DNA from: an uncultured Methylobacillus sp.
GTDB lineage: Bacteria > Pseudomonadota > Gammaproteobacteria > Burkholderiales > Methylophilaceae
Length of the DNA stretch: 6,781 nt
Assembly: GCA_946481235.1 (NCBI GenBank)
Contig: CAMLME010000101.1
Location: 1 to 6,781, forward strand
Direction: 5' to 3'
The position numbers and the translations under genes were made by a program. The notes below the pieces were generated by a model. That model saw nothing but the letters and a program-made list of their open reading frames with translations. It did no database searches and was not told where the DNA came from. Below, in pieces: positions 1 through 6,219 of the stretch; within the stretch, counting starts at the first letter, position 1; the number at the start of each line of letters is the position of its first letter.

Positions 1-85
1 TGATCAGCAGCACCAGCGTCACGTCGATATACGGCACGACGTTGATCTGGTTCATCAGGCGGCGGGAGCGTCGTCCGCGTGCCAT
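1..85 (-). CDS. tolR: TolR, N-terminal fragment (runs off the window)
   Basis: Only the first 28 codons are present; the gene continues past base 1. TolR is the single-span inner-membrane partner of TolQ in the proton-driven Tol-Pal motor, which keeps the outer membrane tethered during division. The visible residues are a basic cytoplasmic leader (MARGRRSRRLMNQ) followed by INVVPYIDVTLVLLI, the start of the transmembrane helix. This is the ExbD/TolR signature, and Asp21 corresponds to the conserved proton-pathway aspartate of the family (Asp23 in E. coli TolR). The start codon shares one base with the tolQ stop (TGATG, base 85), so translation is probably coupled to tolQ. ExbD is the main alternative, but the ybgC-tolQ context favours TolR. 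Confidence 0.93.
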   Translation of the reverse strand, partial: MARGRRSRRLMNQINVVPYIDVTLVLLI

Positions 86-759
86 CAGGCTTTCCTTTGC
101 AGGATGTTGGAGAACTCCTCGATGAAGCTTTCATAGCGCACGGCCAGCCGGTCAACATTGGCGGCGAAGCGGTTATAGGCAATCACCGCCGGAATGGCTG
201 CGAACAGGCCCATCGCCGTCGCAATTAGCGCCTCGGAAATGCCGGGCGCGACATGCGCCAGCGTCGCCTGCGCCACATTGGCAAGACCGCGGAAGGAATT
301 CATGATGCCCCACACCGTGCCCAGCAGACCCACATAAGGGGTCACCGAGCCGACGGAGGCCAGGAAGGGAAGATGTGCATCCAGCTCATCCATCTCGCGA
401 TTGAGCGCTGCGCGCATCGCGCGGCGCGACCCTTCCATGACGTCGCTGATTTCCATGCCGCCCTGGCGTTTGTGCCGGGCATATTCCTTGAAGCCGGCTT
501 CGAAGATGCTGGACATGCCGCGCGACTTGCGCCGGCCGGTGGAAATGCCTTCGTAAAGCTTGTTGAGATCGCCGCCGCTCCAGAAAGCGCGTTCGAATGC
601 CTCAGCATCATCCACGGCACGCTTGATCGTGAACATTTTCAGAAAGATGTACCACCATGAGACCAGCGATGCCAGTAACAGCAATGCCATCACAATCTGT
701 ACCGGCAGCGTTGCGCCGGTAACCAGGCTGATGAGCGACATATCATGGGATAAATTCAT
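85..759 (-). CDS. tolQ: TolQ, proton-channel subunit of the Tol-Pal motor
   Basis: A 224-residue inner-membrane protein of the MotA/TolQ/ExbB family, which with TolR converts the proton gradient into work on TolA and Pal. Transmembrane segments are visible near residues 16-37, 131-153 and 171-195, with a large cytoplasmic loop between the first and second. The second helix carries TPYVGLLGTVWGIMNSF and the third PGISEALIATAMGLFAAIP. Thr148 and Thr181 line up with the channel threonines Thr145 and Thr178 of E. coli TolQ. The frame is open further upstream to 831, but I chose the ATG at 759. It gives the usual family length, has GGAG at 765-768 with 5-nt spacing, and makes a 4-nt ATGA overlap with the ybgC stop. 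The longer version would add 24 unrelated residues. The stop shares one base with the tolR start. Confidence 0.97.
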   Translation of the reverse strand: MNLSHDMSLISLVTGATLPVQIVMALLLLASLVSWWYIFLKMFTIKRAVDDAEAFERAFWSGGDLNKLYEGISTGRRKSRGMSSIFEAGFKEYARHKRQGGMEISDVMEGSRRAMRAALNREMDELDAHLPFLASVGSVTPYVGLLGTVWGIMNSFRGLANVAQATLAHVAPGISEALIATAMGLFAAIPAVIAYNRFAANVDRLAVRYESFIEEFSNILQRKA

Positions 760-1160
760 TGGATCTCCATTAATTTTTCTCGGATAACAGGAGGAATCGC
801 TACCGGTTTGAAACGTTCCGCGTCCACACAAACAACTTCGACCTTGGCTTCGGTCAGGGTTTCTTCGCCACGCAGTATCGTCTGACCAAACTCCAGCAGG
901 CTGCGGCCAGCGTTCGACAGTTCAGTCACGACATTCAGCTCATCATTGAAACAGGCCGGCTTACGGTATTTTAAACGGACTTCGCGAACAACAAATAGGA
1001 CACCTGGGCCATAGCGCAACTCGGTTTGGTCAAAACCCAGACTGCGCAACCATTCGGTGCGGGCACGTTCCATGAACTTGAGGTAATTGGCGTGATAAAC
1101 CACGCCGCCGCCATCAGTGTCTTCATAATAGACACGCACCGGCCAGATAAATTTATTCAT
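756..1160 (-). CDS. ybgC: YbgC, tol-pal-associated acyl-CoA thioesterase
   Basis: A 134-residue hot-dog-fold thioesterase of the 4HBT family, a cytoplasmic enzyme that hydrolyses acyl-CoA and usually sits first in the tol-pal cluster. The signature [17 protein letters not shown] lies at residues 11-27 and is followed by ERARTEWLR. Asp16 matches the catalytic Asp18 of E. coli YbgC. The C-terminal part keeps the [10 protein letters not shown] strand. The frame is open to 1217, but the ATG at 1160 gives [16 protein letters not shown], close to the E. coli N-terminus, so I chose it. This start lies inside the last codons of ruvB (8-nt overlap, 1153-1160), and no strong Shine-Dalgarno precedes it, so initiation probably depends on ribosomes finishing ruvB. 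The stop overlaps the tolQ start by 4 nt. In E. coli it has been connected with phospholipid synthesis through acyl carrier protein; its exact role in Tol-Pal is unsettled. Confidence 0.96.
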   Translation of the reverse strand: MNKFIWPVRVYYEDTDGGGVVYHANYLKFMERARTEWLRSLGFDQTELRYGPGVLFVVREVRLKYRKPACFNDELNVVTELSNAGRSLLEFGQTILRGEETLTEAKVEVVCVDAERFKPVAIPPVIREKLMEIQ

Positions 1161-2187
1161 CGAACAATTGACCGCCGAGATGCGAAGGAGTGGCCAAACC
1201 GAAGTGCTGGTAGGCAAGTTGCGTCGCTATCCGCCCGCGCGGCGTGCGCATCAGGTAGCCCTGCTGGATCATATAAGGCTCCAGCACATCCTCGATGGTG
1301 TCACGTTCTTCGCCGATGGCAGCCGCCAGATTATCAAGGCCGACCGGTCCGCCGCCGAATTTTTCGAGGATGGCCAGCAGCAATTTGCGATCCATCACGT
1401 CAAACCCGAGCTTATCCACATCCAGCATCAGGAGCGCCGCATCGGCAATATCGGCAGAGACCACGCCGTCGCCCTTGACTTGCGCATAGTCCCGAACGCG
1501 GCGCAGTAGTCGGTTGGCGATGCGCGGCGTACCACGCGAACGTTTGGCAATTTCAAGCGCACCGGCCTCTTCCATCACCACTTCGAGCAGGTTTGCGGAT
1601 CGATGTACGATGCGTCCCAATTCTTCCGGCGTGTAAAACTCAAGGCGCGCCACAATGCCGAATCGGTCGCGCAGCGGATTGGTGAGCATGCCGGCACGCG
1701 TAGTCGCGCCGACCAGCGTAAAAGGCGGCAGGTCGAGCCTGACAGAGCGGGCAGAGGGGCCTTCGCCGATCATAATGTCGAGGCGATAGTCCTCCATCGC
1801 CGGGTAAAGGATTTCTTCCACCACGGGTGACAATCGGTGGATTTCATCGATAAACAGCACGTCGTTGGGCTCAAGGTTGGTCAGTAGAGCGGCCAGATCT
1901 CCCGCGCGCTCCAGCACCGGCCCGGAAGTCTGGCGGAGATTGACTCCCATCTCGCGTGCGACGATGTGGGCCAGTGTCGTTTTTCCTAGCCCCGGCGGAC
2001 CGAACAGCAGCACGTGATCCAGCGCCTCGGAGCGCCCGCGCGCTGCATTGATGAAAATCTCCAACTGGCCGCGTGCCTTTTCCTGGCCGATGTACTCGTC
2101 CAGCACCTTGGGGCGAAGTGCGCGCTCCAGCGCTTCTTCTTCACGTCCCAGAGGTTCAGCGGCAATAAGTCGATCGGTTTCTATCAT
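1153..2187 (-). CDS. ruvB: RuvB, Holliday junction branch-migration ATPase
   Basis: A 344-residue AAA+ ATPase that assembles as hexamers on RuvA-bound Holliday junctions and drives branch migration in recombinational repair. Walker A GPPGLGKT is at residues 63-70 (Lys69). Walker [11 protein letters not shown] is at 109-118. The RuvA-contacting hairpin is near 138-158 ([12 protein letters not shown]), sensor 1 GATTRAG at 160-166, and the arginine-finger region PLRDRFG at 171-177. The C-terminal winged-helix domain contains [11 protein letters not shown] and RTPRGRIAT. Length and motifs are normal, with no break. The ATG at 2187 overlaps the stop of the upstream permease gene by 4 nt (ATGA), with only a weak GGAA upstream, which suggests coupling. 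In most relatives ruvB directly follows ruvA; here a permease gene lies between them. Confidence 0.99.
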   Translation of the reverse strand: MIETDRLIAAEPLGREEEALERALRPKVLDEYIGQEKARGQLEIFINAARGRSEALDHVLLFGPPGLGKTTLAHIVAREMGVNLRQTSGPVLERAGDLAALLTNLEPNDVLFIDEIHRLSPVVEEILYPAMEDYRLDIMIGEGPSARSVRLDLPPFTLVGATTRAGMLTNPLRDRFGIVARLEFYTPEELGRIVHRSANLLEVVMEEAGALEIAKRSRGTPRIANRLLRRVRDYAQVKGDGVVSADIADAALLMLDVDKLGFDVMDRKLLLAILEKFGGGPVGLDNLAAAIGEERDTIEDVLEPYMIQQGYLMRTPRGRIATQLAYQHFGLATPSHLGGQLFDE

Positions 2188-3239
2188 GGTGCTTCCACTA
2201 TTTCCTGGCGCTGCACTGAAATCCAGTGCTGGGTCAGCTTCAACCCCAGTGCCAGCAGCGTCGGCCCGAGGAAAATACCAACCAGGCCGAATGCAATGGC
2301 TCCGCCCAGGACTCCCAGAATAATAAGCAGCAACGGCAACTTCGCCGAGTGGCTGATCAGGATAGGCTTGACGATATTATCCACGCTACTTATTGCGAAT
2401 ACGCCATAAACCACCAGGAAAATCGCCCAGCCGAGTTCCCCCTGATTGAACAGCCACAGCGCCGCTCCACCCCAGACCAGCGGCGGCCCTATCGGTATCA
2501 TGGAGAGGAAGAAGGTTGCCATCGCCAGCAGCAATGGCGCCGGGGCGCCGGCGATCATGAAGCCCACCCAGGCGACGATAGATTGCGCCACGGCCGTGCC
2601 GAAGATGCCCAGCATGACGGCCTTTACCGTACCGCAAGACAGGTCAAGCAGCTTGATGCCGAGGTTATCGCCCAGCTTGTGTGCGATGGTCGTCAGACTC
2701 TCGGCCAGCAATGCACCATCCCGATAGAAAAAGAAAGCGACCACGACCACGAGAATCAATTGAAACAAGCCTTGCCCCACTGCCCGGGCGCCGCGCAATG
2801 CCAGCTCGCGAGCGGGGTCCTGATACTGGCTCAGCCATCGGACGAGCTCGCCCTGACTGGCCGCCATCCGATGCCAGAAACTGCTGAGAGATTCGCCGAT
2901 CAGCGGCAGGTTGCGCAACCATTCCGGCGCATACGGTTGAGGATGTTCGAACTTCGGCCGCAAATGCTCGAACAGTGCCGTTGCAGAATCGGCCAGATTC
3001 GCCGCCAGGTAAGCCATGGGCACAATCAGCGCGATCAGCAGAAGAAGCGTCATTAACGCAGCGGCCAATGTATCGCGGCGGCCGACTTGTTGCCAAAGAC
3101 GATGGTAAAACGACCAGGTGGACACGCAGATAATCGCCGCGAAAAGAATGGCGGTCATGAAAGGTTGCAGCACCACGAACCCGCCGACGATCAGGAATGT
3201 CACCAGGGCGATACGGGCGAGTTGGCTGGTATTGATCAT
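2184..3239 (-). CDS. AI-2E family transporter (YdiK-like permease)
   Basis: A 351-residue polytopic inner-membrane protein of the AI-2E/UPF0118 family, closest in my recollection to E. coli YdiK. About eight hydrophobic segments are visible: paired near residues 10-42, one near 58-82, one near 153-172, and a cluster from about 210 to 335. A soluble stretch lies between the third and fourth. Family landmarks are the [12 protein letters not shown] segment, [25 protein letters not shown], and the glycine-rich [21 protein letters not shown]. Family members have been assigned autoinducer-2 export, sodium/proton antiport and other roles, so the substrate cannot be named. The gene starts 4 nt after the ruvA stop, without a clear Shine-Dalgarno, and its stop overlaps the ruvB ATG. 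It is therefore co-transcribed with, and probably coupled to, the recombination genes. No functional link to RuvAB is known to me. Confidence 0.92.
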   Translation of the reverse strand: MINTSQLARIALVTFLIVGGFVVLQPFMTAILFAAIICVSTWSFYHRLWQQVGRRDTLAAALMTLLLLIALIVPMAYLAANLADSATALFEHLRPKFEHPQPYAPEWLRNLPLIGESLSSFWHRMAASQGELVRWLSQYQDPARELALRGARAVGQGLFQLILVVVVAFFFYRDGALLAESLTTIAHKLGDNLGIKLLDLSCGTVKAVMLGIFGTAVAQSIVAWVGFMIAGAPAPLLLAMATFFLSMIPIGPPLVWGGAALWLFNQGELGWAIFLVVYGVFAISSVDNIVKPILISHSAKLPLLLIILGVLGGAIAFGLVGIFLGPTLLALGLKLTQHWISVQRQEIVEAP

Positions 3240-3243
3240 GAGA

Positions 3244-3828
3244 TCAGGCTCGAGATAGCGTCTTCAATGCCTGGCGAATGCCTTCCGACACCGAAATATC
3301 GGCCGGGAGTTGTTTGACCGCCGCCAGTGCTTCGCGCTCGTTGTAACCTAAGGCCAACAAAGCGTTCAGCGTATCGTGGCCGGTATTGTGAGCCTGCGCA
3401 GTGCCAGCCGAAGGTGAAGCCGCTTCAAAACCCAGCTTGTCTTTCAGCTCCAGCAACAGGCGCTCGGCGGTCTTCTTGCCGATACCGGGAATGCGCGTAA
3501 GGAGGTTGGCTTCCTGCAAGGCGATCGCCTGTGCGAGATCCTCCACCGAGAGACCGGAAAGAATTCCCAAAGCCGATTTGGCACCAATGCCGTTGACCTT
3601 GAGCAACTGACGGAAGGTTGCACGCTCGCGGTCGCTAGCAAAGCCATACAGCAACTGCGCATCTTCTCGCACGATAAACTGGGTATGCAAAGTGACACGC
3701 TCGCCGGCCTGCGGCAGATTGTAGAAGGTGCTCATCGGCACCTCGACCTCGTAACCGACGCCATTCACATCCACCAGCACTTGCGGCGGATTTTTTTCCA
3801 GCAACACACCTGTCAACCGTCCGATCAA
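3244..3828 (-). CDS. ruvA: RuvA, Holliday junction-binding protein (TTG start)
   Basis: A 194-residue protein that binds the four-way junction as a tetramer and loads RuvB. The N-terminal OB-fold domain starts [20 protein letters not shown]. Glu55-Asp56 in [11 protein letters not shown] match the acidic pins of E. coli RuvA at the same numbering. Two helix-hairpin-helix motifs follow: VNGIGAKSA at residues 78-86 and [20 protein letters not shown] at 113-132. A linker leads to the RuvB-binding C-terminal domain, from about residue 147 ([21 protein letters not shown]). The frame is open to an ATG at 3912, but that would add 28 residues absent from RuvA proteins and lies deep inside ruvC. The TTG at 3828 restores the canonical length. 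It has GGGAG 6 nt upstream and forms a 4-nt TTGA overlap with the ruvC stop. Four bases separate its stop from the permease gene. Confidence 0.97.
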   Translation of the reverse strand: MIGRLTGVLLEKNPPQVLVDVNGVGYEVEVPMSTFYNLPQAGERVTLHTQFIVREDAQLLYGFASDRERATFRQLLKVNGIGAKSALGILSGLSVEDLAQAIALQEANLLTRIPGIGKKTAERLLLELKDKLGFEAASPSAGTAQAHNTGHDTLNALLALGYNEREALAAVKQLPADISVSEGIRQALKTLSRA

Positions 3829-4352
3829 ACCAGTCTCCCGCCTTTTACCCTGAATCCTGCCGTCGAAAGTTTGCCCAGCCCTTGCCCGCCATGCGCATGG
3901 CAAATTGCACAAGCCAGCGCATCCGCGGAATCCGGCTTGGGAACCGCAGGAAGCTTGAGCAGCCGCTTGACCATTTCCTGCACCTGCTCCTTGGCCGCAT
4001 GCCCGTTGCCAACAACCGACTGCTTGACCTGCAATGCCGTATATTCCGCTACCGGCAAATCTCGTAAAACCGCCGCCGAAATAGCTGCTCCGCGCGCCTG
4101 CCCCAGCAACAGCGTGGATTGCGGATTGACGTTGACGAACACTTTTTCGATGGCAACCTGTTCCGGATGGTAAGTGGCAATGACCTCAGCCAAACCCTCC
4201 AGTATCACTTTCAGTCGCGCCGGCAATTCGCCTTCGCCGGACTTGATCGTGCCACTGGCAACATAACTCAGCTTTTCGCCGGTTTTTTCTATCACCCCGA
4301 ACCCGGTGAGTCGCAGACCGGGATCGATGCCTAAGATGCGCGCCGTACTGAT
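3825..4352 (-). CDS. ruvC: RuvC, Holliday junction resolvase (non-canonical start)
   Basis: An RNase H-fold endonuclease that cuts Holliday junctions symmetrically as a dimer. From ATC at 4352 it has 175 residues (E. coli RuvC: 173). All four metal-binding acids are present: Asp10 in [14 protein letters not shown], Glu69 in AIEKVF, and Asp141 and Asp144 in PDSADAL. These correspond to E. coli Asp7, Glu66, Asp138 and Asp141 with a constant offset of 3, so the protein looks active. The oddity is the start. Between the in-frame yebC stop TAG (4358-4356) and Asp10 there is no ATG, GTG, TTG or CTG. The first conventional start is GTG at 4295, which would delete the catalytic N-terminus. Candidates are ATC (4352), ACG (4346, giving [10 protein letters not shown]) and ATC (4337). 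I chose 4352 because ATC is an allowed rare bacterial start and it follows yebC by 3 nt. The family call is secure; the start is not. Confidence 0.9.
   Translation of the reverse strand: MSTARILGIDPGLRLTGFGVIEKTGEKLSYVASGTIKSGEGELPARLKVILEGLAEVIATYHPEQVAIEKVFVNVNPQSTLLLGQARGAAISAAVLRDLPVAEYTALQVKQSVVGNGHAAKEQVQEMVKRLLKLPAVPKPDSADALACAICHAHGGQGLGKLSTAGFRVKGGRLV
3835..3839 (-). promoter_or_regulatory. Shine-Dalgarno that fixes the TTG start of ruvA
   Basis: GGGAG on the minus strand, 6 nt upstream of the TTG at 3828-3826. It is one of the best ribosome-binding sites in the operon and lies inside the last codons of ruvC. Together with the family N-terminus (M/L-IGRLTG) it decides in favour of TTG over the upstream ATG at 3912. 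Confidence 0.8.
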
Positions 4353-4355
4353 GGC

Positions 4356-5081
4356 CTACTCTTCGATCACCGCGGAGGTATAAACCTCCTGGACATCGTC
4401 CAGATCATCCAGCGCATCAAGCAGTTTCTGCATCTTGACCGCATCGTCGCCGGCAAAGACCGTCTCGGTGGTAGCTTTCATCGTCACTTCAGCCATTTCC
4501 GGCTTGAGACCAGCGGCCTCCAGCGCTTCCCTGACCGAATCGAAATCGTTCGGCGCGGTGACGACTTCGATGCTGCCGTCATCATTCGTAATGACGTCAT
4601 CGGCACCGGCATCCAGTGCCGCTTCCATCACCTTGTCTTCATCCGCGCCCGGCGCGAAAAGCAGCGTGCCGCAATGCTTGAACAGGAATGCTACCGAGCC
4701 ATCGGTACCCAGGTTGCCGCCGTATTTGCTGAATGCATGGCGCACATCGGCCACGGTTCGCTGACGATTGTCGGTGAGGCAATCCACCATCACTGCGGCA
4801 CCGCTGATGCCGTAACCTTCATAACGGATTTCTTCGTAATTTACGCCTTCCAGCTGGCCGGAGCCGCGCTTGACTGCGTTTTCGATGTTGTCCTTGGGCA
4901 TGGACTCCGCCTTGGCTTTTTCAATTGCCATGCGCAGACGCGGATTGATGGCCGGATCGCCACCGCCAAGCTTGGCCGCGACAGTAATTTCCTTGATCAA
5001 CCGGGTGAATATTTTGCCGCGCTTGGCGTCCTGACGGCCTTTACGATGCTGAATATTGGCCCATTTGCTATGCCCTGCCAT
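4356..5081 (-). CDS. yebC: YebC/TACO1-family translation and regulatory factor
   Basis: A 241-residue cytoplasmic protein of the YebC/PmpR/TACO1 family, of full family length. The hallmark N-terminus [20 protein letters not shown] is intact, followed by [21 protein letters not shown] and [20 protein letters not shown]. Mid-protein are [20 protein letters not shown] and the [18 protein letters not shown] segment, and the acidic C-terminal domain ends AVIEE. The family was long called a transcriptional regulator; more recent work on relatives points to easing ribosome stalling at proline-rich sequences. Which applies here cannot be told from sequence. The ATG at 5081 has GAGGA at 5091-5095 with 9-nt spacing. 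It is the first gene of the operon, and it shares its reading frame with ruvC, from which only its TAG stop and a few codons separate it. Confidence 0.98.
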   Translation of the reverse strand: MAGHSKWANIQHRKGRQDAKRGKIFTRLIKEITVAAKLGGGDPAINPRLRMAIEKAKAESMPKDNIENAVKRGSGQLEGVNYEEIRYEGYGISGAAVMVDCLTDNRQRTVADVRHAFSKYGGNLGTDGSVAFLFKHCGTLLFAPGADEDKVMEAALDAGADDVITNDDGSIEVVTAPNDFDSVREALEAAGLKPEMAEVTMKATTETVFAGDDAVKMQKLLDALDDLDDVQEVYTSAVIEE

Positions 5082-5121
5082 TTTCCGAAATCCTCATTTA
5101 ATTGCCTGAAAAACTAGCCGG

Positions 5122-5130
5122 ATTCTACCA
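5122..5130 (-). promoter_or_regulatory. Candidate extended -10 promoter of the yebC-ruv-tol operon
   Basis: On the minus strand the sequence reads TGG-TAGAAT, an extended -10 element (TGn next to a hexamer one base from TATAAT). It ends 40 nt upstream of the yebC ATG, so transcription should start roughly 30-35 nt before the gene. No good -35 hexamer is found at 16-18 bp spacing, which is tolerated for extended -10 promoters. It is the only promoter-like sequence I could find for the eight-gene run downstream. Confidence 0.5.
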
Positions 5131-5137
5131 CAGGCGA

Positions 5138-5158
5138 ATGGGGCTAATCCTGCCCCAT
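5138..5158 (-). other. GC-rich hairpin over the end of the DMT transporter gene, no T-tract
   Basis: A perfect 7-bp inverted repeat (ATGGGGC / GCCCCAT) with a 7-nt loop that includes the transporter's TAG stop (5144-5146). In transcription order it is followed by TCGCCTG, not a run of T, so it is not a canonical intrinsic terminator. It could weakly terminate or stabilise the 3' end of the transporter mRNA. It lies just upstream of the candidate yebC promoter. Confidence 0.45.
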
Positions 5159-6061
5159 CGCGGCATCCACCTGCAAATGACGGCGGATGCTCACCCAGGA
5201 AATCACAACCAACGCAACGATGATCAACACCATGCCAGCCGCCTCGACAGCCGTCGGTCGCTCACCCAACTGCGCCCAGGACGAAAGCACGGCGATGATG
5301 GGGATCAGCATCGAAGTCATGCTGGCAACGCCAGCAGGAAGTCGCTGCAGCGCATAGAGCCAGGCCATCCAGCCCAAGGCATTGGCAAGCAGGACACTGA
5401 ATAAGATGGCCATCAGATAGGTTGAATTCCACTCGATCGGCTTAGCCATATCCCCCAGCGCAAACAAAACAATCGGCACGGAACCGAACAGCATTTGCCA
5501 AGTGGTGAACGAAAGCAGATCGAGGTCCGGCACGCGGTGAGTCAATCGCTTGTGATAAATGACGGAGAATGCCCAGCTGATGCCCGCCATGACGGCCAAC
5601 CCCATGCTCATGATGCTGCCATGCAGATGCCAGGGCTGCAAAATGAGAACGAGTCCGGCCAATGCCAAAATGACCGCCAGCCATTGCATGCCGCGAATAC
5701 GCTCGCCCAAGATAGGCCACGCCAACAGCAGCACCCAGAATGGCATGGTGAATGACAAGACCGATATCTTCCCGGCCGCACCTTCAACCAGCGCCCACAC
5801 GATAAAGCCGGTAAAGCCGGTGGTTTGCAATAACCCCAGCACGATGGTACTTGGAAGCTCGCGAGGCTTGAGCGGCTTACGCATCGCCGCCATTAGCAGC
5901 AGCAGAAATAGCCCGCCGCCAAAAGTACGCATCGCCGCAAATTGCGAGGCTGTGGAATACTCCAGCGCCACTTTCATGACAACCCAGTTGTAGCCCCAGA
6001 TCAGGGCGAGCACCATGAGCGCAGCAAAAGCACGGACCTGCTGGGAAGCGAATATTTTCAT
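5144..6061 (-). CDS. DMT superfamily transporter (EamA family)
   Basis: A 305-residue inner-membrane protein of the drug/metabolite transporter superfamily, made of two EamA repeats of five helices each. The first runs from about residue 13 (ALMVLALIWGYNWVVMK) and ends with LGER at 118-121 plus a helix. The second begins near 150 and ends with LGER at 265-268 plus the last helix. The repeated LGER motif before the closing helix of each half is typical of the family. Members export amino acids, nucleosides, dyes or other metabolites; the substrate cannot be inferred. The ATG at 6061 has no clear Shine-Dalgarno, but the N-terminus from there is a normal EamA start and no better start exists. 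A TATAAT box lies 42 nt upstream. The gene is co-directional with yebC, 62 nt away, so read-through into the ruv operon is possible. Confidence 0.93.
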   Translation of the reverse strand: MKIFASQQVRAFAALMVLALIWGYNWVVMKVALEYSTASQFAAMRTFGGGLFLLLLMAAMRKPLKPRELPSTIVLGLLQTTGFTGFIVWALVEGAAGKISVLSFTMPFWVLLLAWPILGERIRGMQWLAVILALAGLVLILQPWHLHGSIMSMGLAVMAGISWAFSVIYHKRLTHRVPDLDLLSFTTWQMLFGSVPIVLFALGDMAKPIEWNSTYLMAILFSVLLANALGWMAWLYALQRLPAGVASMTSMLIPIIAVLSSWAQLGERPTAVEAAGMVLIIVALVVISWVSIRRHLQVDAAMGQD

Positions 6062-6100
6062 TTGATGGACAGGAATGCGAGAGAAGGCGGTATCAGGATC

Positions 6101-6117
6101 ACCATTATAGTAATGGT
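6101..6117. repeat. Inverted repeat over the transporter -10 box, possible operator
   Basis: ACCATTA-TAG-TAATGGT: perfect 7-bp arms around a 3-nt centre, overlapping the TATAAT of the minus-strand promoter. The position is where a dimeric repressor would block RNA polymerase. No regulator gene is visible in the window, so the operator role is an inference; the AT-rich promoter could also produce such symmetry by chance. Confidence 0.4.
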
Positions 6118-6131
6118 TCGTGCGTCATCAG
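6104..6131 (-). promoter_or_regulatory. Candidate sigma-70 promoter of the DMT transporter
   Basis: On the minus strand a perfect TATAAT (6104-6109) is preceded, after 16 bp, by CTGATG (6126-6131), which keeps the TGA core of the -35 consensus. The predicted transcript would start near 6097, giving a leader of roughly 36 nt. The -10 box is embedded in a perfect inverted repeat at 6101-6117. Confidence 0.5.
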
Positions 6132-6152
6132 GTAAAAGTAATGCCGCAGCTG

Positions 6153-6180
6153 TTTGCATTTCTCGCAAAAGGAGTAATAT
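6153..6180 (+). promoter_or_regulatory. Candidate promoter of the CBS-domain gene
   Basis: TTTGCA (6153-6158) and TAATAT (6175-6180), spaced by 16 bp, each match four of six consensus bases. The -10 ends 39 nt before the ATG. The -35 overlaps a short inverted repeat, TTTGC (6153-6157) with GCAAA (6165-6169). This is the best plus-strand candidate in the divergent region but is not strong. Confidence 0.35.
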
Positions 6181-6209
6181 TTTCTCAAACAATGTAAAAC
6201 CATAATGTG

Positions 6210-6214
6210 AGGAG
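6210..6214 (+). promoter_or_regulatory. Strong Shine-Dalgarno of the CBS-domain gene
   Basis: AGGAG with a 5-nt spacing to the ATG at 6220. It is a near-ideal ribosome-binding site, unlike the weak sites inside the minus-strand operon, so this protein is probably translated well. It confirms the start codon. Confidence 0.8.
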
Positions 6215-6219
6215 AGATC

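Noticed and set aside
253..660. A 135-codon plus-strand open frame opposite tolQ.
   Set aside because: His/Ala/Arg-rich product typical of the complement of a GC-rich membrane protein gene; no start signal and no family.
760..831. Extended tolQ N-terminus starting at 831.
   Set aside because: It would add 24 residues unlike TolQ and a deep overlap with ybgC; the ATG at 759 has a Shine-Dalgarno and the standard ATGA junction.
2226..3056. A 276-codon open frame on the plus strand opposite the permease gene.
   Set aside because: Its product is rich in Gln, Arg and His with no domain, it has no ribosome-binding site, and it lies wholly antisense to a clear membrane protein gene, as expected for an antisense shadow.
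3791..3797. A7 run in ruvA (A AAA AAT in frame), a potential slippery site.
   Set aside because: It encodes the conserved Glu-Lys-Asn of the RuvA N-terminus, and I see no stimulatory structure downstream or useful -1 product, so programmed frameshifting is not supported.
6142..6158. Possible sigma-54 promoter before the CBS gene (TTTGCA resembles a -12 element).
   Set aside because: The required GG is absent at the -24 position (CC is found there), so the spacing rule fails.
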